Shown piece by piece: positions 10,942-22,761 of a DNA stretch of 64,000 bases (positions within the stretch are counted from its first letter, which is position 1; every line of letters starts with the position of its first letter). Source of the stretch: Petrosia ficiformis (Eukaryota > Porifera > Demospongiae > Haplosclerida > Petrosiidae); NCBI GenBank assembly GCA_947044365.1, contig OX345645.1:6019741-6083740 (forward strand), in the 5' to 3' direction. The notes below the pieces were generated by a model. The model made no database searches, had not been told where the DNA came from, and saw nothing but the letters and a program-made list of their open reading frames with translations. Made by a program: the position numbers and the translations under genes.

Positions 10942-12438
10942 ATGAAGACAAGAAACAAAGAACAGTTTGATAATGTATCTAATGATAGTGATGATACTTC
11001 ACTACTGGCATTTGACAGTGATATAACCAATAAAGAAGACTGTTGTCAGTTGAAGTCTTTCTTCCCTTCATGTCTTTGTGATCCACAGCGGATTCCATAT
11101 CGCTACATTATATTAGTACTTCTTTGCTACATACAAGGAACAGCAATGTATGCCATAGAAAAGCTTGGAGGAATAGAGAATACAATCATACAGGTAATGA
11201 GGATTGATGCTACACAATACAACTTGTTATTCTCTGCATTTATATGGCCCAATATAATCTTGTGTCTAATAGGTGGTATAGTTATTGATAGATTCCTAGG
11301 GCTTAGTCGAGGATTTATATTAGTAACTCTATTGTCTTTACTTGGAGAAATAATATTTGTTGTTGGAGCATTTGTTGATAATTTCTTGGTTATGTTGATA
11401 GGACGGTTTATTCTAGGTAGTGGAGTGGAACTAATGTTGATTGTAATACATGCGTATGAAACAGTATGGTTTCTTGGCAAAGAAATCAGTTTTGCTATGT
11501 CACTAGGCATAAGTACCTGTAGACTGGGTGGAGCTATTGCACTAATCATTCCTCAACTGGTATACGATAGTTTTAACTTCATATCAAATCCTAATTATCG
11601 TCTTGGAGTAACTTTAATGGTTGGAGTCCTGGCTATGATACTATCTCTCATTTGTTGTGTAATGATAATACTACTAGATAGGAGAGGAGCAAAACTATTA
11701 GAAAGAGAACCAAGGAAAATAAAGAAGATTAGTCTACGAGATATAAAAGATTTCTCTATTTCATTTTGGCTAATAGCTATAGCTGCTTCCATATACTATC
11801 CAGTTATGTATTCATTCACTGGAATTGGTCAACTATTTATTTTCAACAAATACAGACTAAGTATAATAGAGGCCAGTGTTGCTAATTCTCTTGTGTTTGC
11901 TGGTGTTGTTTTTTTAACCCCTCTAATTGGAATTCTAGTGGATATATTTGGTTACAACCTAGCATGGGCTCAATTTGGTGTAGTAATAGGAATTGTGTGT
12001 CACTTAATGTATGCCACAAGTACTGGAGAATCATATATACCTTATCTAATAGGAATATTATATTCTGTTTCATATTCTTTCTTTGGAATATCTATGTGGC
12101 CAGTTCCAGCTCTGATTGTTCAAGAACATCAATTGGCCACAGCATATGGATTTGTTAAGTCTTCATACAGTATAGGCTATACTGTTATCAGCATTATTAC
12201 TGGTATTATTATAGACTATGCTGGATATTTCTTTATGTCTATTTACTATGTTCTACTACTGCACGTAATTTTTATTGTACTCATTATATTGTGGGTAATG
12301 GAAGTCATGTCAAAAGAAAGCAAGATAAATATATCAGGATGGAAAAGAAGGGATATATGGAAAAAAGAAGCAGACAAAACATTAGTCGAAGACGATTGCA
12401 ACAATAAAGAAACAAATGATCATATTAATACCCAATGA
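10942..12438 (+). CDS. MFSD1-like transporter, array copy 4
   Basis: 498 residues. The variable helix is GSGVELMLIVIHAYETVWF: Glu163 is present and Arg194 lies in STCRLGG. The loop between the two six-helix halves differs from the others (EREPRKIKKISLRD, where most copies read EREQLQIKKITLRD). The C-terminal tail is also distinct (ETNDHINTQ). The N-terminal DDTSLL sorting signal is kept. An insertion splits the conserved 5' block upstream of this gene. It appears functional. Confidence 0.87.
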   Translation: MKTRNKEQFDNVSNDSDDTSLLAFDSDITNKEDCCQLKSFFPSCLCDPQRIPYRYIILVLLCYIQGTAMYAIEKLGGIENTIIQVMRIDATQYNLLFSAFIWPNIILCLIGGIVIDRFLGLSRGFILVTLLSLLGEIIFVVGAFVDNFLVMLIGRFILGSGVELMLIVIHAYETVWFLGKEISFAMSLGISTCRLGGAIALIIPQLVYDSFNFISNPNYRLGVTLMVGVLAMILSLICCVMIILLDRRGAKLLEREPRKIKKISLRDIKDFSISFWLIAIAASIYYPVMYSFTGIGQLFIFNKYRLSIIEASVANSLVFAGVVFLTPLIGILVDIFGYNLAWAQFGVVIGIVCHLMYATSTGESYIPYLIGILYSVSYSFFGISMWPVPALIVQEHQLATAYGFVKSSYSIGYTVISIITGIIIDYAGYFFMSIYYVLLLHVIFIVLIILWVMEVMSKESKINISGWKRRDIWKKEADKTLVEDDCNNKETNDHINTQ

Positions 12439-13723
12439 TATTTATTCATTATGATGTGTGATATTTTCTTGTATTTCATATCACAATTTAAAACTGAAGT
12501 GATTATATCTTCCCATTGAAAGAGTTTAGAATTATTCTCTTTGATGTGGTAGTAATTAATTATGTGTCTTGATAACTTGTTCTACATACATGTAGTATAA
12601 TCATTCTTTAAATGGGTGAAGTTTTGTGTATTAATTTACTTAATTGGCCTAATTAATTCCACTGATTTTAATCGATTATCAATCGATTTGAAGTTAGTGA
12701 TAAAATGATAATTGATTTCAGAATCTCAGCCGATTTGCAGCCCAACCTACCTTCACTTCATCATTCTACCATTTTGTACACCATGTAAATGAAATGTGAT
12801 ATCCAGAAAGAGCTATTTGAGCATCTTGTATATCTTTTGTAATAGCTTCAGTTAGATATTTATATCAAAATCAAAGCAAGAAATGATGAGAATGAATTTA
12901 TATACATATCATTTACTTGCAAATATTTGTGGTAACAGTGTGTCAGTTATGTCACTCCATCTCAGTGTAGTTCAGTAATGACATGAATTGACAATGCCAT
13001 CGGGGAAGGTCAGTTCATTACACAATGAACTGACTAAGTATCTTGTTTAGGTGCAGTTTTAAAGATCACTAAAATGATAGTTTTAACAACAATGCATCCA
13101 TCAAGCAGAAAAGCATGGTTCATTCTCTAATCTCCCTTCGTATTTGTGAACAGCTAAATAATCACCTATGTTTCATGAACATCAGTGATTATATTGGCAC
13201 AACTCACAGATAGTTTAAGCATCATAAATACTCTCATATGCAGAGTCTAACTATCAGAGAGTACGGTAGTACTCTATGTAGGGATGGCACCAAAAAAAAA
13301 TGGCCGCCCATACATTTCAATTGCAAGTGATGAGCTGAATTCTCTGGTAATATATACAGAAAGGTTTTAATACATATCACGTAAAGACTCATAACCAATC
13401 TATAACTACTGTGATACTAAATACTGACTTGTCCAGTCTCTAACTATCATATTAGGACTCGTATCCAGTCTCTAACTACCACATAAATACTAAACCAATA
13501 CAAAATGAGTTGTTTCAACAATTAGCAAATTAATGTATTTTCTTTAGCAATGTATAGTTGTTGTTAAGACAGCTGTAACAAGCTGCAAAAGTTGTGTAGT
13601 CATTGTTGTCCTCTATGATAAATACCACAAAAACATTTTTTTCAGTGACAGTTAGTAATTTTATTTCAACTGGATAAACATATATACTCTTAAGTTGCAA
13701 ACTGAAATATATTTGTAGATCAA
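12439..13723. other. Spacer between transporter copies 4 and 5
   Basis: Contains a partial hAT-type MITE (about 12605-12755, with aatcgattatcaatcgattt). The stretch 12900-13260 closely matches 16330-16680 in the spacer after copy 5 (shared gtcagttatgtcactccatc). Minisatellite units lie at 13380-13500. The duplication unit was therefore gene plus spacer. No gene was seen. Confidence 0.6.
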
Positions 13724-15196
13724 ATGAAGACAAGAAGCAGAGAAGAGTCTGACCATGTATCTAGTGATAGTGATGATACTTCTCTACTGGCATTTAACAG
13801 TGATATAACCAATAAAGAAGAATTGAAGTTTTTCTTTTGTTCATGTCTTTGTGATTCACATCGGATTCCATATCGCTACATTATATTAATACTTCTTTGC
13901 TACATACAAGGGACAACATTGTATGCCATAGAAAAGCTTGGAGGAATAGAGAATACAATCATACAGGTAATGAGAATTGATGCTACACAATACAACTTGT
14001 TGTTCTCTGCATACACATGGCCCAATATAATCCTATGCCTAATAGGTGGTATAGTAATTGATAGGTTCCTAGGGCTTAGTCGAGGATTGGTATTAGTAAA
14101 TCTATTGTCTTTACTTGGAGAAATAATATTTGTTGTTGGAGTATTTATTGATAATTTCGTGGTTATGTTGATAGGACGGTTTATTCTAGGTAGTGGAGTT
14201 CAACTAATCTTTAGTGTTATACATTCATATGAAGAAATCAATTTTGCTATGTCACTAGGTGCAAGTGTATGTAAACTGGGTGGAGCTATTGGACTAATCA
14301 TTCCTCAACTGATATATGATGGTTTTCAATTCATATCAAATCCTAATTATCGTCTTGGAGTAACTTTCATGGTTGGAGTCCTGGCTATGATACTATCCCT
14401 CATTTGTTGTGTAATGATATTACTATTAGATAAGAGAGGAGCAAAACTGTTAGAAAGAGAACAATTACAAACAAAGAAGATTACTCTACGAGATATAAAA
14501 GATTTCTCTATTTCATTTTGGCTAATAGCTATAGTTGCTTCCATATACTATCCAGTTGTATTTTCATTCACTGGAATTGGTCAACTGTTCCTTGTCAACA
14601 AATACAGACTGAGTATAATAGAGGCCAGTGTTGCTAATTCTCTTATATTTGCTGCTGTTATATTTTTAATCCCTCTAATTGGAATTCTAGTGGATATATT
14701 TGGTTATAATCTAGCATGGGCTCAATTTGGTGTGGTAACAGGAATTGTGTGTCACTTAATGTATGCCACAAGTACTGGAGAATCATATATACCTTATCTA
14801 ATAGGAATATTATATTCTGTTTCATATTCATTCTTCGGAATAGCAGTATGGCCAGTTCCAGCTCTGATTGTTCAATAACATCAATTGGCCACAGCATTTG
14901 GTTTTGTGTACTCATTATTGAGTGTAGGTTATACTGTTATCAGTATTATTGCTGGTATTATTATAGACTATGCTGGATATTTCTTTATGTCTATTTACTA
15001 TCTTCTACTACTATACATAGTCTTTATTATACTGATTATATTGTGGGTAATGGAAGCCATGTCAAAGGAAAGCAAGATAAATATATCAGGATGGAAAAGA
15101 AGGGATAGATTGAAAAAAGAAGCAGACAGGAAACTAGTCAAAGAAAATTACAACAGAAAAGAAACAAATGATTTATATTCATATGATAGTCAATGA
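13724..15196 (+). pseudogene. MFSD1-like transporter, array copy 5, broken
   Basis: In frame from the shared start to the shared end (491 codons including the stop), but interrupted by TAA at 14876-14878 where other copies have GAA in the VQEHQL segment: one G-to-T change. The open part is 384 residues and lacks the last two or so helices. It also lacks seven residues (21 bp) around WFLGK between the variable helix and the next one. Near the gap, the aligned acidic position is Gln (GSGVQL) and the conserved Arg is Lys (VCKLGG). Sequence after the stop remains well conserved, so the break is recent or read through; I favour a young pseudogene. Confidence 0.85.
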
Positions 15197-17195
15197 AATT
15201 TATTCGTTATAATGTCTGATATTGTCTCATATTTCATAACCGCAATTTAAAACTGAAATTGTTATATGTTGCTATTAAAAAGAATTATCCTCTTCGATGT
15301 GGTAGTAGTTAATTATGTGTTGTAATTGTTTGTGCTACGTACATGCATGAGATATGAATAATCATTTTACCATTGAATATCACATCCATCAGATAAGAAA
15401 TATCTATGTTCACAAGAAACGTATTCTTTAATGTGTTGTCACGTGATAGAAGATGGAGTCAATGACTGGAATATTGACCCTGAATTCTTTTGTGCTTTTT
15501 AGATAGCTGACAGATTTGCATAAAGGGACCTTTTCCCACCAAATAATTTTGTTCAAAGTTAACGCTTACCTTTAGGGTTGAGATGATTAACTGATTAACC
15601 GATTAATGAATCGATATTAAAATTCTTCTGATTATCGATTATAAGTCTGTGATATCGATTATGCTAATTATTCCAGAAGACATACTTTTCAAGCATGCGA
15701 CAGCAAATAATGTACAATATGGAAGTGACAGGAAGCCTTTTATTCTTCAAATGGGTGGAGTTTCCTGTATTAATTTGCCCTGATCAATTGATTTGAAGTT
15801 AGTGATAATTGATTTCAGAATCTCAGCCAATTCCCAGCCAATCTTACCTTTAATCACTCATCATTCTACCATTTTGTACACCAAGTAAATGAAATTATCC
15901 AGGAAGAGCTATTTGAGCATCTTGTATATGTTTTGTAGTAGCTTCAAAATCAAAGCAAGAGATGACGAGAATGAACTTATATACAGTTTGATAAGAGTCA
16001 AGAAATATGTCTGTATAAACAATATAGTATTACAATAATATAGCCTATTAACTAAACAATACACAATAGTGGAGATACATATATAGAGACTACATTACTG
16101 TTTATTACACCTGGCTGGCGAGCTATCTGTTTGTTTCATGTGAAAATTTCACTTTCTGCAGTTTGGGTCACATGGTATGTAGCTACAACATTTTTGAAAG
16201 CAAGGTTTTCCTTTTCTGTAGCTGCCAAATTTACAAACAAAAGTGATTATCTCTCACCACTCACAGGCATTGTAATCTCGTATAATTATAAAGTTACTCT
16301 TGTCTTTATTTTCATACCAAATGTTTGTGGTAACTGTGAGTCAGTTATGTCACTCCATCTCAGTGTAGCTCAGTAATCACATTACAACAGTGGCGGCATG
16401 AACTGACAATGCCATTGGGAAGGTCAGTTCATTATGCAACAAACTGACTCAAGTGTCTGTAGGTGCAGTTTCAAACATCACTAAAATGATAGTTTTAACA
16501 ACAATGCATTCATCAAGCAGAAAAACATGCTTCATTCTCTAATCTCCCTTCATATTTGTGAACTGAACAGCTACATAATCACCTTGGATTCGTGAACATC
16601 AGTGATTATATTGCTGCAACTCTCAGGTAGTTTAAGCCTCATAAATACTCATATGCAGTCTCTCACTATCATGTAAAGACTCATACCCAGTCTCTAACAA
16701 TGATCCAGGCTATAATTATTATGATATAAATACTCACTCATCAAATCTCAAACTATTGTACAAAGACAACATCCTGTCTCCCACTATAACCTAAATATAC
16801 CCAGTCTCTAACTACCATGTTAGGACTCATATCCAGACTCTAACTACCACATAAAGACTCATACCCAGTTTCTAACTCCCACATAAATACTAACCAATAC
16901 AAAATGAGTTGTTTCAACAATTAGTATTTTCTTTTGCTGCTTTTTATGCAGTTGCTGGCTATACAGTTGTTACTAGTATGGTAATTAACTTGAATCAGCT
17001 GTAGCTATTACAATAGCAGTCATTGTGTTGGCCTAGCTGTAACCAGCTGCAAAGGTTGTATAGTCATTGTTGTACTCGACAATAAATACCACAAAAACAT
17101 TTTTCTTGCATTGATTAGTGACAGTTAGTAAGCTTGGATTTGGCTATAAACAAATATACTCTTAACTTCCAAACTGACATATTTTTGGAGATGAA
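15197..17195. other. Spacer between transporter copies 5 and 6
   Basis: Contains a diverged hAT-type MITE (about 15575-15855) with aatcgatatt and gatatcgattat segments, a stretch (16330-16680) duplicated from the previous spacer, and minisatellite units at 16630-16880. An 81-codon frame at 16131-16376 lies in shared spacer sequence and is not supported as a gene. Confidence 0.55.
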
Positions 17196-18698
17196 ATGAA
17201 GACAAGAAACAAAGAACAGTTTGATAATGTATCTAATGATAGTGATGATACTTCACTACTGGCATTTGACAGGAATATAACCAATAAAGAAGACTGTTGT
17301 GAGTTGAAGTCTTTCTTCCCTTCATGTCTTTGTGATCCACATCGGATTCCATATCGCTACATTATATTAATACTTCTCTGCTACATACAAGGAACAACAA
17401 TGTATGCCGTAGAAAAGCTTGGAGGAATAGAGAATACAATCATACAGATTATGAAAATTGATGCTACACAATACAACTTGTTATTCTCTGCATTCACATG
17501 GCCCAATATAATCTTGTGTCTAATAGGTGGTATAGTGATTGATAGGTTTCTAGGGCTTAGTCGAGGATTTATATTATTAACTCTATTGTCTTTACTTGGA
17601 GAAATAATATTTGTTGTTGGAGCATTTGTTGATAATTTCTTGATTATGTTGACAGGACGGTTTATTTTAGGTAGTGGAGTGGAACTAGTGATTGTAGTGA
17701 TACATGCATATCAAGCAATTTGGTTTCTTGGCAAAGAAATAAGTTTTGCTATGTCACTAGCAATGTGTGCCAGTAGATTGTCAGGAGCAATTGGACTAAT
17801 TGTTCCTCAAGTGATATATGATAGTTTTCACTTCATATCCAATCCTAATTATCGTCTTGGGGCATCTTTAATGGTTGGAGTCCTGGCTATGATACTATCT
17901 CTCATTTGTTGTGTAATGATAATACTATTAGATAAGAGAGGAGCAAAACTATTAGAAAGAGAACAATTACAAATAAAGAAGATTACTTTACGAGATATAA
18001 AAGATTTCTCTATTTCATTTTGGCTAATAGCTATAGCTATTACCATATACTATCCAGTTGTGTTTTCATTCACTGGAATTGGTCAACTATTTATCATCAA
18101 TAAATACAGACTGAGTATAATAGAGGCTAGTGTTGCTAATTCTCTTGTATTTGGTGCAGTTATTTGTTTAACCCCTCTAATTGGAATTCTAGTAGATATA
18201 TTTGGTTATAATCTAGCATGGGCTCAATTTGGTGCAGTAACAGGAATTGTGTGTCACTTAATGTATGCCACAAGTACTGGAGAATCATATATACCTTATC
18301 TAATAGGAATATTATATTCTGTTTCATATTCTTTCTTTGGAATTGCAATATATCCAGTTCCAGCTCTGATTGTTCAAGAACATCAATTGGTCACAGCGTA
18401 TAGCTTGTCCAAATCTTCATACAATTTAGCCTATACTGTTATCAGTATTATTAGTGGTGTGATTATAGACTATGCTGGATATTTCTTTATGCATATTTAC
18501 TATCTTCTACTACTATACATAGTCTTTATTGTGCTCATTATATTGTGGGTAATGGAAGTCATGTCAAAGGAAAGCAAGATAAATGTATCAGGATGGAAAA
18601 GAAGGGATAGATTGAAAAAAGAAGTAGAACGAAAATTTGTTCAAGAGGATTACAGCGAAAAAAGATCAAATGATTTATATTCATATGATAATGAATGA
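17196..18698 (+). CDS. MFSD1-like transporter, array copy 6
   Basis: 500 residues, intact. It keeps Glu163 (GSGVELVIVVIHAY) but is the most divergent functional copy in the next helix: SLAMCASRLSGAIG instead of SLGTSTCRLGGAIG. The Arg is still present. The penultimate helix region also differs (LSKSSYNLAYTVISIISGVIIDYAG). The dileucine motif is DDTSLL. The tail ends RSNDLYSYDNE. These changes fall on helices expected to line the transport path, so this copy could differ in substrate preference; that is inference. Confidence 0.87.
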   Translation: MKTRNKEQFDNVSNDSDDTSLLAFDRNITNKEDCCELKSFFPSCLCDPHRIPYRYIILILLCYIQGTTMYAVEKLGGIENTIIQIMKIDATQYNLLFSAFTWPNIILCLIGGIVIDRFLGLSRGFILLTLLSLLGEIIFVVGAFVDNFLIMLTGRFILGSGVELVIVVIHAYQAIWFLGKEISFAMSLAMCASRLSGAIGLIVPQVIYDSFHFISNPNYRLGASLMVGVLAMILSLICCVMIILLDKRGAKLLEREQLQIKKITLRDIKDFSISFWLIAIAITIYYPVVFSFTGIGQLFIINKYRLSIIEASVANSLVFGAVICLTPLIGILVDIFGYNLAWAQFGAVTGIVCHLMYATSTGESYIPYLIGILYSVSYSFFGIAIYPVPALIVQEHQLVTAYSLSKSSYNLAYTVISIISGVIIDYAGYFFMHIYYLLLLYIVFIVLIILWVMEVMSKESKINVSGWKRRDRLKKEVERKFVQEDYSEKRSNDLYSYDNE

Positions 18699-19904
18699 GA
18701 TTAATTTGATTTCTGATATTGCCTTGTATTTTAGAACAGCAATTTAAAACTATATCTGGCCATCAAAAATATTTAGAAACCTAGAGAAATATTCTCTTTG
18801 ATGTGGTAGTAGTTAATTATGGCTTGTACTATATATATGTAATATCAATCAGTTTCTAAATAACTAACGCATTGAATATAACATCCATCAGATAAAAAAC
18901 TATGTAGACCTAAACCAATTTATTATATCATGTGTGTATTGTCACATGAATAAAATATATGACGAAGTCAATGACTAGAAAAATGACACTGGATCATTTG
19001 GTTCTTTTATATAGTTTGATGTGATAGTATGTGTTGTAATTACTTGTACTATATGTATATGTAGTAATAACTAATTATACTAAAGGTCATTCATGTTCAC
19101 CGTGACCTCAGAAAAATGTTTATATCTTTAGATTCGAATGTTATACAATCTTTTTATGTGTACCATTCTCATATAGTTATACTTCCCATTATTTTTTGTG
19201 TTTGTGAAAATTTAATCAATTGTTTCATTATTCAGTTACTGTATAATCATGTATATATCTATACACTATATTAACATATAAAATCATCATGTCCTAATTT
19301 TTTGAGGGCATTGTGAATTTGCACTGACTTTAAGTAACGAACTCCGCCCATGAATCATTGTCTAAGCCTGTTAGAGTTCTCCGTTCATATTTCTAAGCCA
19401 ATTACCATGGGCTTCACATGAGAGATTATAAATTATTTCTGGAACTCTCAGGGTTTTAAAACTGAAAAAACTTCAAAAATACTCACAAATTAGCCAGATT
19501 CTAACTGCCACGTTAAGTACCATGTCACATATATACTGACTCATATCCAGTCTCTAACTATATCATATATCCTAATTTGGTGAAACATCAAAGTAAACCA
19601 CAGGTTTATAAATCAGATATAGCACCCTGTGGTCAGATATAAAACCTGCCATCGACACAGGCTACAAGTACACAATCATTTTATTTCAAAAATAGATTAT
19701 TAGCAATTACATTTCTTTTGCTGTGTATAGTTGTTAATGCAGTTCCTGTTTAGTCATATGTTATTAGCCTGTTAGACAGATGTAACAATTGTACATAAAC
19801 ATTATTTTCGTTGATTAGTGACAGTTAGTAAGTTTGCTTCTACTGGATTTGACGATAAACGTATATACACTTAACTTGCAAACTGAAGCTACTTTGGAGA
19901 TCAA
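18699..19904. other. Spacer between transporter copies 6 and 7
   Basis: AT-rich, with short minisatellite remnants at about 19500-19565 and the conserved promoter-side block at the end. No gene recognised. Confidence 0.5.
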
Positions 19905-21383
19905 ATGAAGACAAGAAACAAAGAACAGTTTGATAATGTATCTAGTGATAGTGACAGTACTTCACTACTGGCATTTGACAGTGATATAGCCAATAAAGAA
20001 GACTGTTGCAAGAGGAAGTCTATCTTCCCTTCATGTCTTTGTGATCCACATCGGATACCATATCGCTACATTATATTAATACTTCTTTGCTACATACAAG
20101 GGACAACAATGTACGCCATAGAAAAGCTTGGAGGAATGGAGAATACAATCATACAGGTTATGAGAATTGATGCTACACAATACAACTTGTTATTCTCTGC
20201 ATTCACATGGCCCAATATAATCCTGTGTCTAATAGGTGGTATAGTGATTGATAGGTTCCTAGGGCTTAGTCGAGGATTTATATTATTAACTCTATTGTCT
20301 TTACTTGGAGAAATAATATTTGTAGTGGGAGCATTTGTTGATAGTTTTTTTGTTATGTTGATAGGACGATTTATTCTAGGTAGTGGAATTGAACTATTGC
20401 TTAATGTGATACATGCATATCAAGCGATATGGTTTCTTGGCAAAGAAATCAGTTTTGCTATGTCACTAGGCACAAGTACCTGTAGACTGGGAGGAGCTAT
20501 TGGACTAATTGTTCCTCAACTAATATATGATGGTTTTCACTTCATATCAAGTCCGAATTATCGTCTTGGAGTAACTTTAATGCTTGGAGTCCTGGCTATG
20601 ATACTATCTCTCATTTGTTGTGTAATGATAATACTATTAGATGAGAGAGGAGCAAAACTATTAGAAAGAGAACAATTACAAATAAAGAAGATTACCTTAC
20701 AAGATATAAAAGATTTCTCCATTTCATTTTGGCTAATAGCTGTAGTTTCTTCCATATACTATCCAGTTATATTTTCATTCACTGGAATTGGTCAACTGTT
20801 CTTTGTCAACAAATACAGACTGAGTATAATAGAGGCCAGTGTTGCTAATTCTCTTATATTTGCTGCTGTTATTTTTTTAATTCCTCTAATTGGAATTTTA
20901 GTGGATATATTTGGTTATAATCTAGCATGGGCTCAATTTGGTGTAGTAACAGGAATTGTGTGTCACTTAATGTATGCCACAAGTACTGGAGAATCATATA
21001 TACCTTATCTAATAGGAATATTATATTCTGTTTCATATTCTTTCTTCAGTATAGCAGTATGGCCAATTCCAGCTCTCATTGTTCAAGAACATCAATTGGT
21101 CACAGCATACAGTTTCGCCAAATCCTCATACAGCATAGGCTATACTGTTATCAGTATTATTACTGGTATTATTATAGACTATGCTGGATATTTCTTTATG
21201 TCTATTTACTATCTTCTACTACTATACATAGTCTTTATTATACTCATTATACTGTGGGTAATGGAAGTCATGTCAAAGGAAAGCAAGATAAATATATCAG
21301 GATGGAAAAGAAGGGATAGATTGAAAGAAGAAGCGAACAGAGAATTACTCAATGACGATTGCAGCAAAGAAAGAAACAAATGA
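19905..21383 (+). CDS. MFSD1-like transporter, array copy 7
   Basis: 492 residues, intact. Variable helix GSGIELLLNVIHAYQAIWF keeps the aligned Glu, with Arg in TCRLGG. The N-tail has DSTSLL (dileucine kept) and CCKRKSIFPS. The tail is short and ends KERNK, close to copy 1, which ends ETISNK. Downstream sequence resembles the region after copy 1 more than other spacers, so copies 1 and 7 may preserve the original outer borders of the array. Confidence 0.87.
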   Translation: MKTRNKEQFDNVSSDSDSTSLLAFDSDIANKEDCCKRKSIFPSCLCDPHRIPYRYIILILLCYIQGTTMYAIEKLGGMENTIIQVMRIDATQYNLLFSAFTWPNIILCLIGGIVIDRFLGLSRGFILLTLLSLLGEIIFVVGAFVDSFFVMLIGRFILGSGIELLLNVIHAYQAIWFLGKEISFAMSLGTSTCRLGGAIGLIVPQLIYDGFHFISSPNYRLGVTLMLGVLAMILSLICCVMIILLDERGAKLLEREQLQIKKITLQDIKDFSISFWLIAVVSSIYYPVIFSFTGIGQLFFVNKYRLSIIEASVANSLIFAAVIFLIPLIGILVDIFGYNLAWAQFGVVTGIVCHLMYATSTGESYIPYLIGILYSVSYSFFSIAVWPIPALIVQEHQLVTAYSFAKSSYSIGYTVISIITGIIIDYAGYFFMSIYYLLLLYIVFIILIILWVMEVMSKESKINISGWKRRDRLKEEANRELLNDDCSKERNK

Positions 21384-22189
21384 TTTACAATATGATAATC
21401 AGATATTATCTCATATTTCATAGCAACATTTAAAAACTGTATCTGGCCATCAAAGAGTTTAGAAAACTAAAGAATTATTCTCTTTGATGCTGTAGTAGGT
21501 TAATGCAGCTAGCAACAAACATTATGTTCCTAATGGGTGTGCTTTGTGCTTCAATTATGTACATAATAATCGTCCTTCTAATGAAATAAAATTGTATTTT
21601 TCATTAGAAACATTATACTGTTTGCTTGAATGGCTTCTTTAGTGTGATACATTGTACATGTGTATTAGCACAGAAGAGCTATAGCCAATCAAATTGGTTT
21701 AACAAAAATCATTTTAATAGTTTACTGTAGCCCTTCAGTGATTCAATAGTCTTCGGATTTTATTGTCGTCTGCTAAATCAGTGTACTCCTTCTGTCTGAC
21801 TTCCCTTCTGTTTTGAAACAATGGACTGTAAGTCATGAGACTGGCTGTAATTGTCTGTTCCTCTTGACAGGAGCAGCCATTAACACTTAAAATGATAGCA
21901 ATACTGAGTCTGTGGAAATACTGCCAGCGCACACTCTGTCAATTAATGTTCTGGATGAAGTGGAAACTGTAATAGTTATTGATCACTGTTGCAGCTGAAA
22001 TATATTGCAAAATGTACACAAGAACTATTAAAAATTAAGAATTTATAATACGTATGTAGAGTAGGTTGCAATCATCAGGTAATATATAGGCAGTAAATAA
22101 ACCATGCTTCTACCTTTTGACAGCATATTGGACAAATTGCGGGATGTTTGCAACCTGTTACTTTGTATAAACCACTAGGAAACTTTGGA
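21384..22189. other. Region between the transporter array and the 41-bp repeats
   Basis: 21500-21720 resembles 3480-3720. A 65-codon minus-strand frame at 21735-21932 includes QEEQTITASLMTYSPLFQN; I cannot identify it. No confident ORC3 upstream exon was found here. Confidence 0.4.
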
Positions 22190-22580
22190 ATAGGCAATCC
22201 TTTGCCTACTGCTATGATGCCCAGTGGATGATAGGCAATTTGTTGCCTACTGCAGTGATGCCTAGTAAATGATAGGCAATTTGTTGCCTACTGCAGTGAT
22301 GCCTAGTAAATGATAGGCAATTTGTTGCCTACTGCAGTGATGCCTAGTAAATGATAGGCAATTTGTTGCCTACTGCAGTGATGCCTAGTAAATGATAGGC
22401 AATTTGTTGCCTACTGCAGTGATGCCTAGTAAATGATAGGCAATTTGTTGCCTACTGCAGTGATGCCTAGTAAATGATAGGCAATTTGTTGCCTACTGCA
22501 GTGATGCCTAGTAAATGATAGGCAATTTGTTGCCTACTGCAGTGATGCCTAGTAAATGATAGGCAATTTGTTGCCTACTC
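22190..22580 (+). repeat. 41-bp tandem repeat, about nine units, each able to form a hairpin
   Basis: Eight essentially identical 41-bp units plus one diverged first unit (with ctgctatgatgcccagtgg). Each unit contains TAGGCAA, a tttg loop and TTGCCTA: a 7-bp inverted repeat with a 4-base loop. Near-identity indicates recent expansion or homogenisation. It lies just upstream of the first ORC3 exon seen. Confidence 0.95.
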
Positions 22581-22761
22581 CAAAGTTGTCTGACTGGTGG
22601 TAGACTTAAGAGGAGTCAATCCATTGTTTCTTTCCACCGTTATCCCTACACTCACTGATTGTTAATCCATGTTGTCCAATCAATACACATGGAATAAACT
22701 GTGAAATGAACTTCAACCATATAATATATTATATAACATTATTCTTATGATCTTTTTACAG

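Noticed and set aside
14873..14884. Programmed readthrough of the TAA in copy 5
   Set aside because: The bases after the stop (CATCAA) do not match known efficient readthrough contexts, and the same copy has other signs of decay.
22105..22150. A short ORC3-like stretch (ILDKLRD) that could be an exon upstream of 22762
   Set aside because: Too short, with a weak donor and no neighbouring exons; chance similarity cannot be excluded.
22190..22580. CRISPR-like appearance of the regular repeat array
   Set aside because: Units are directly adjacent and identical with no variable spacers, and the host is an animal.
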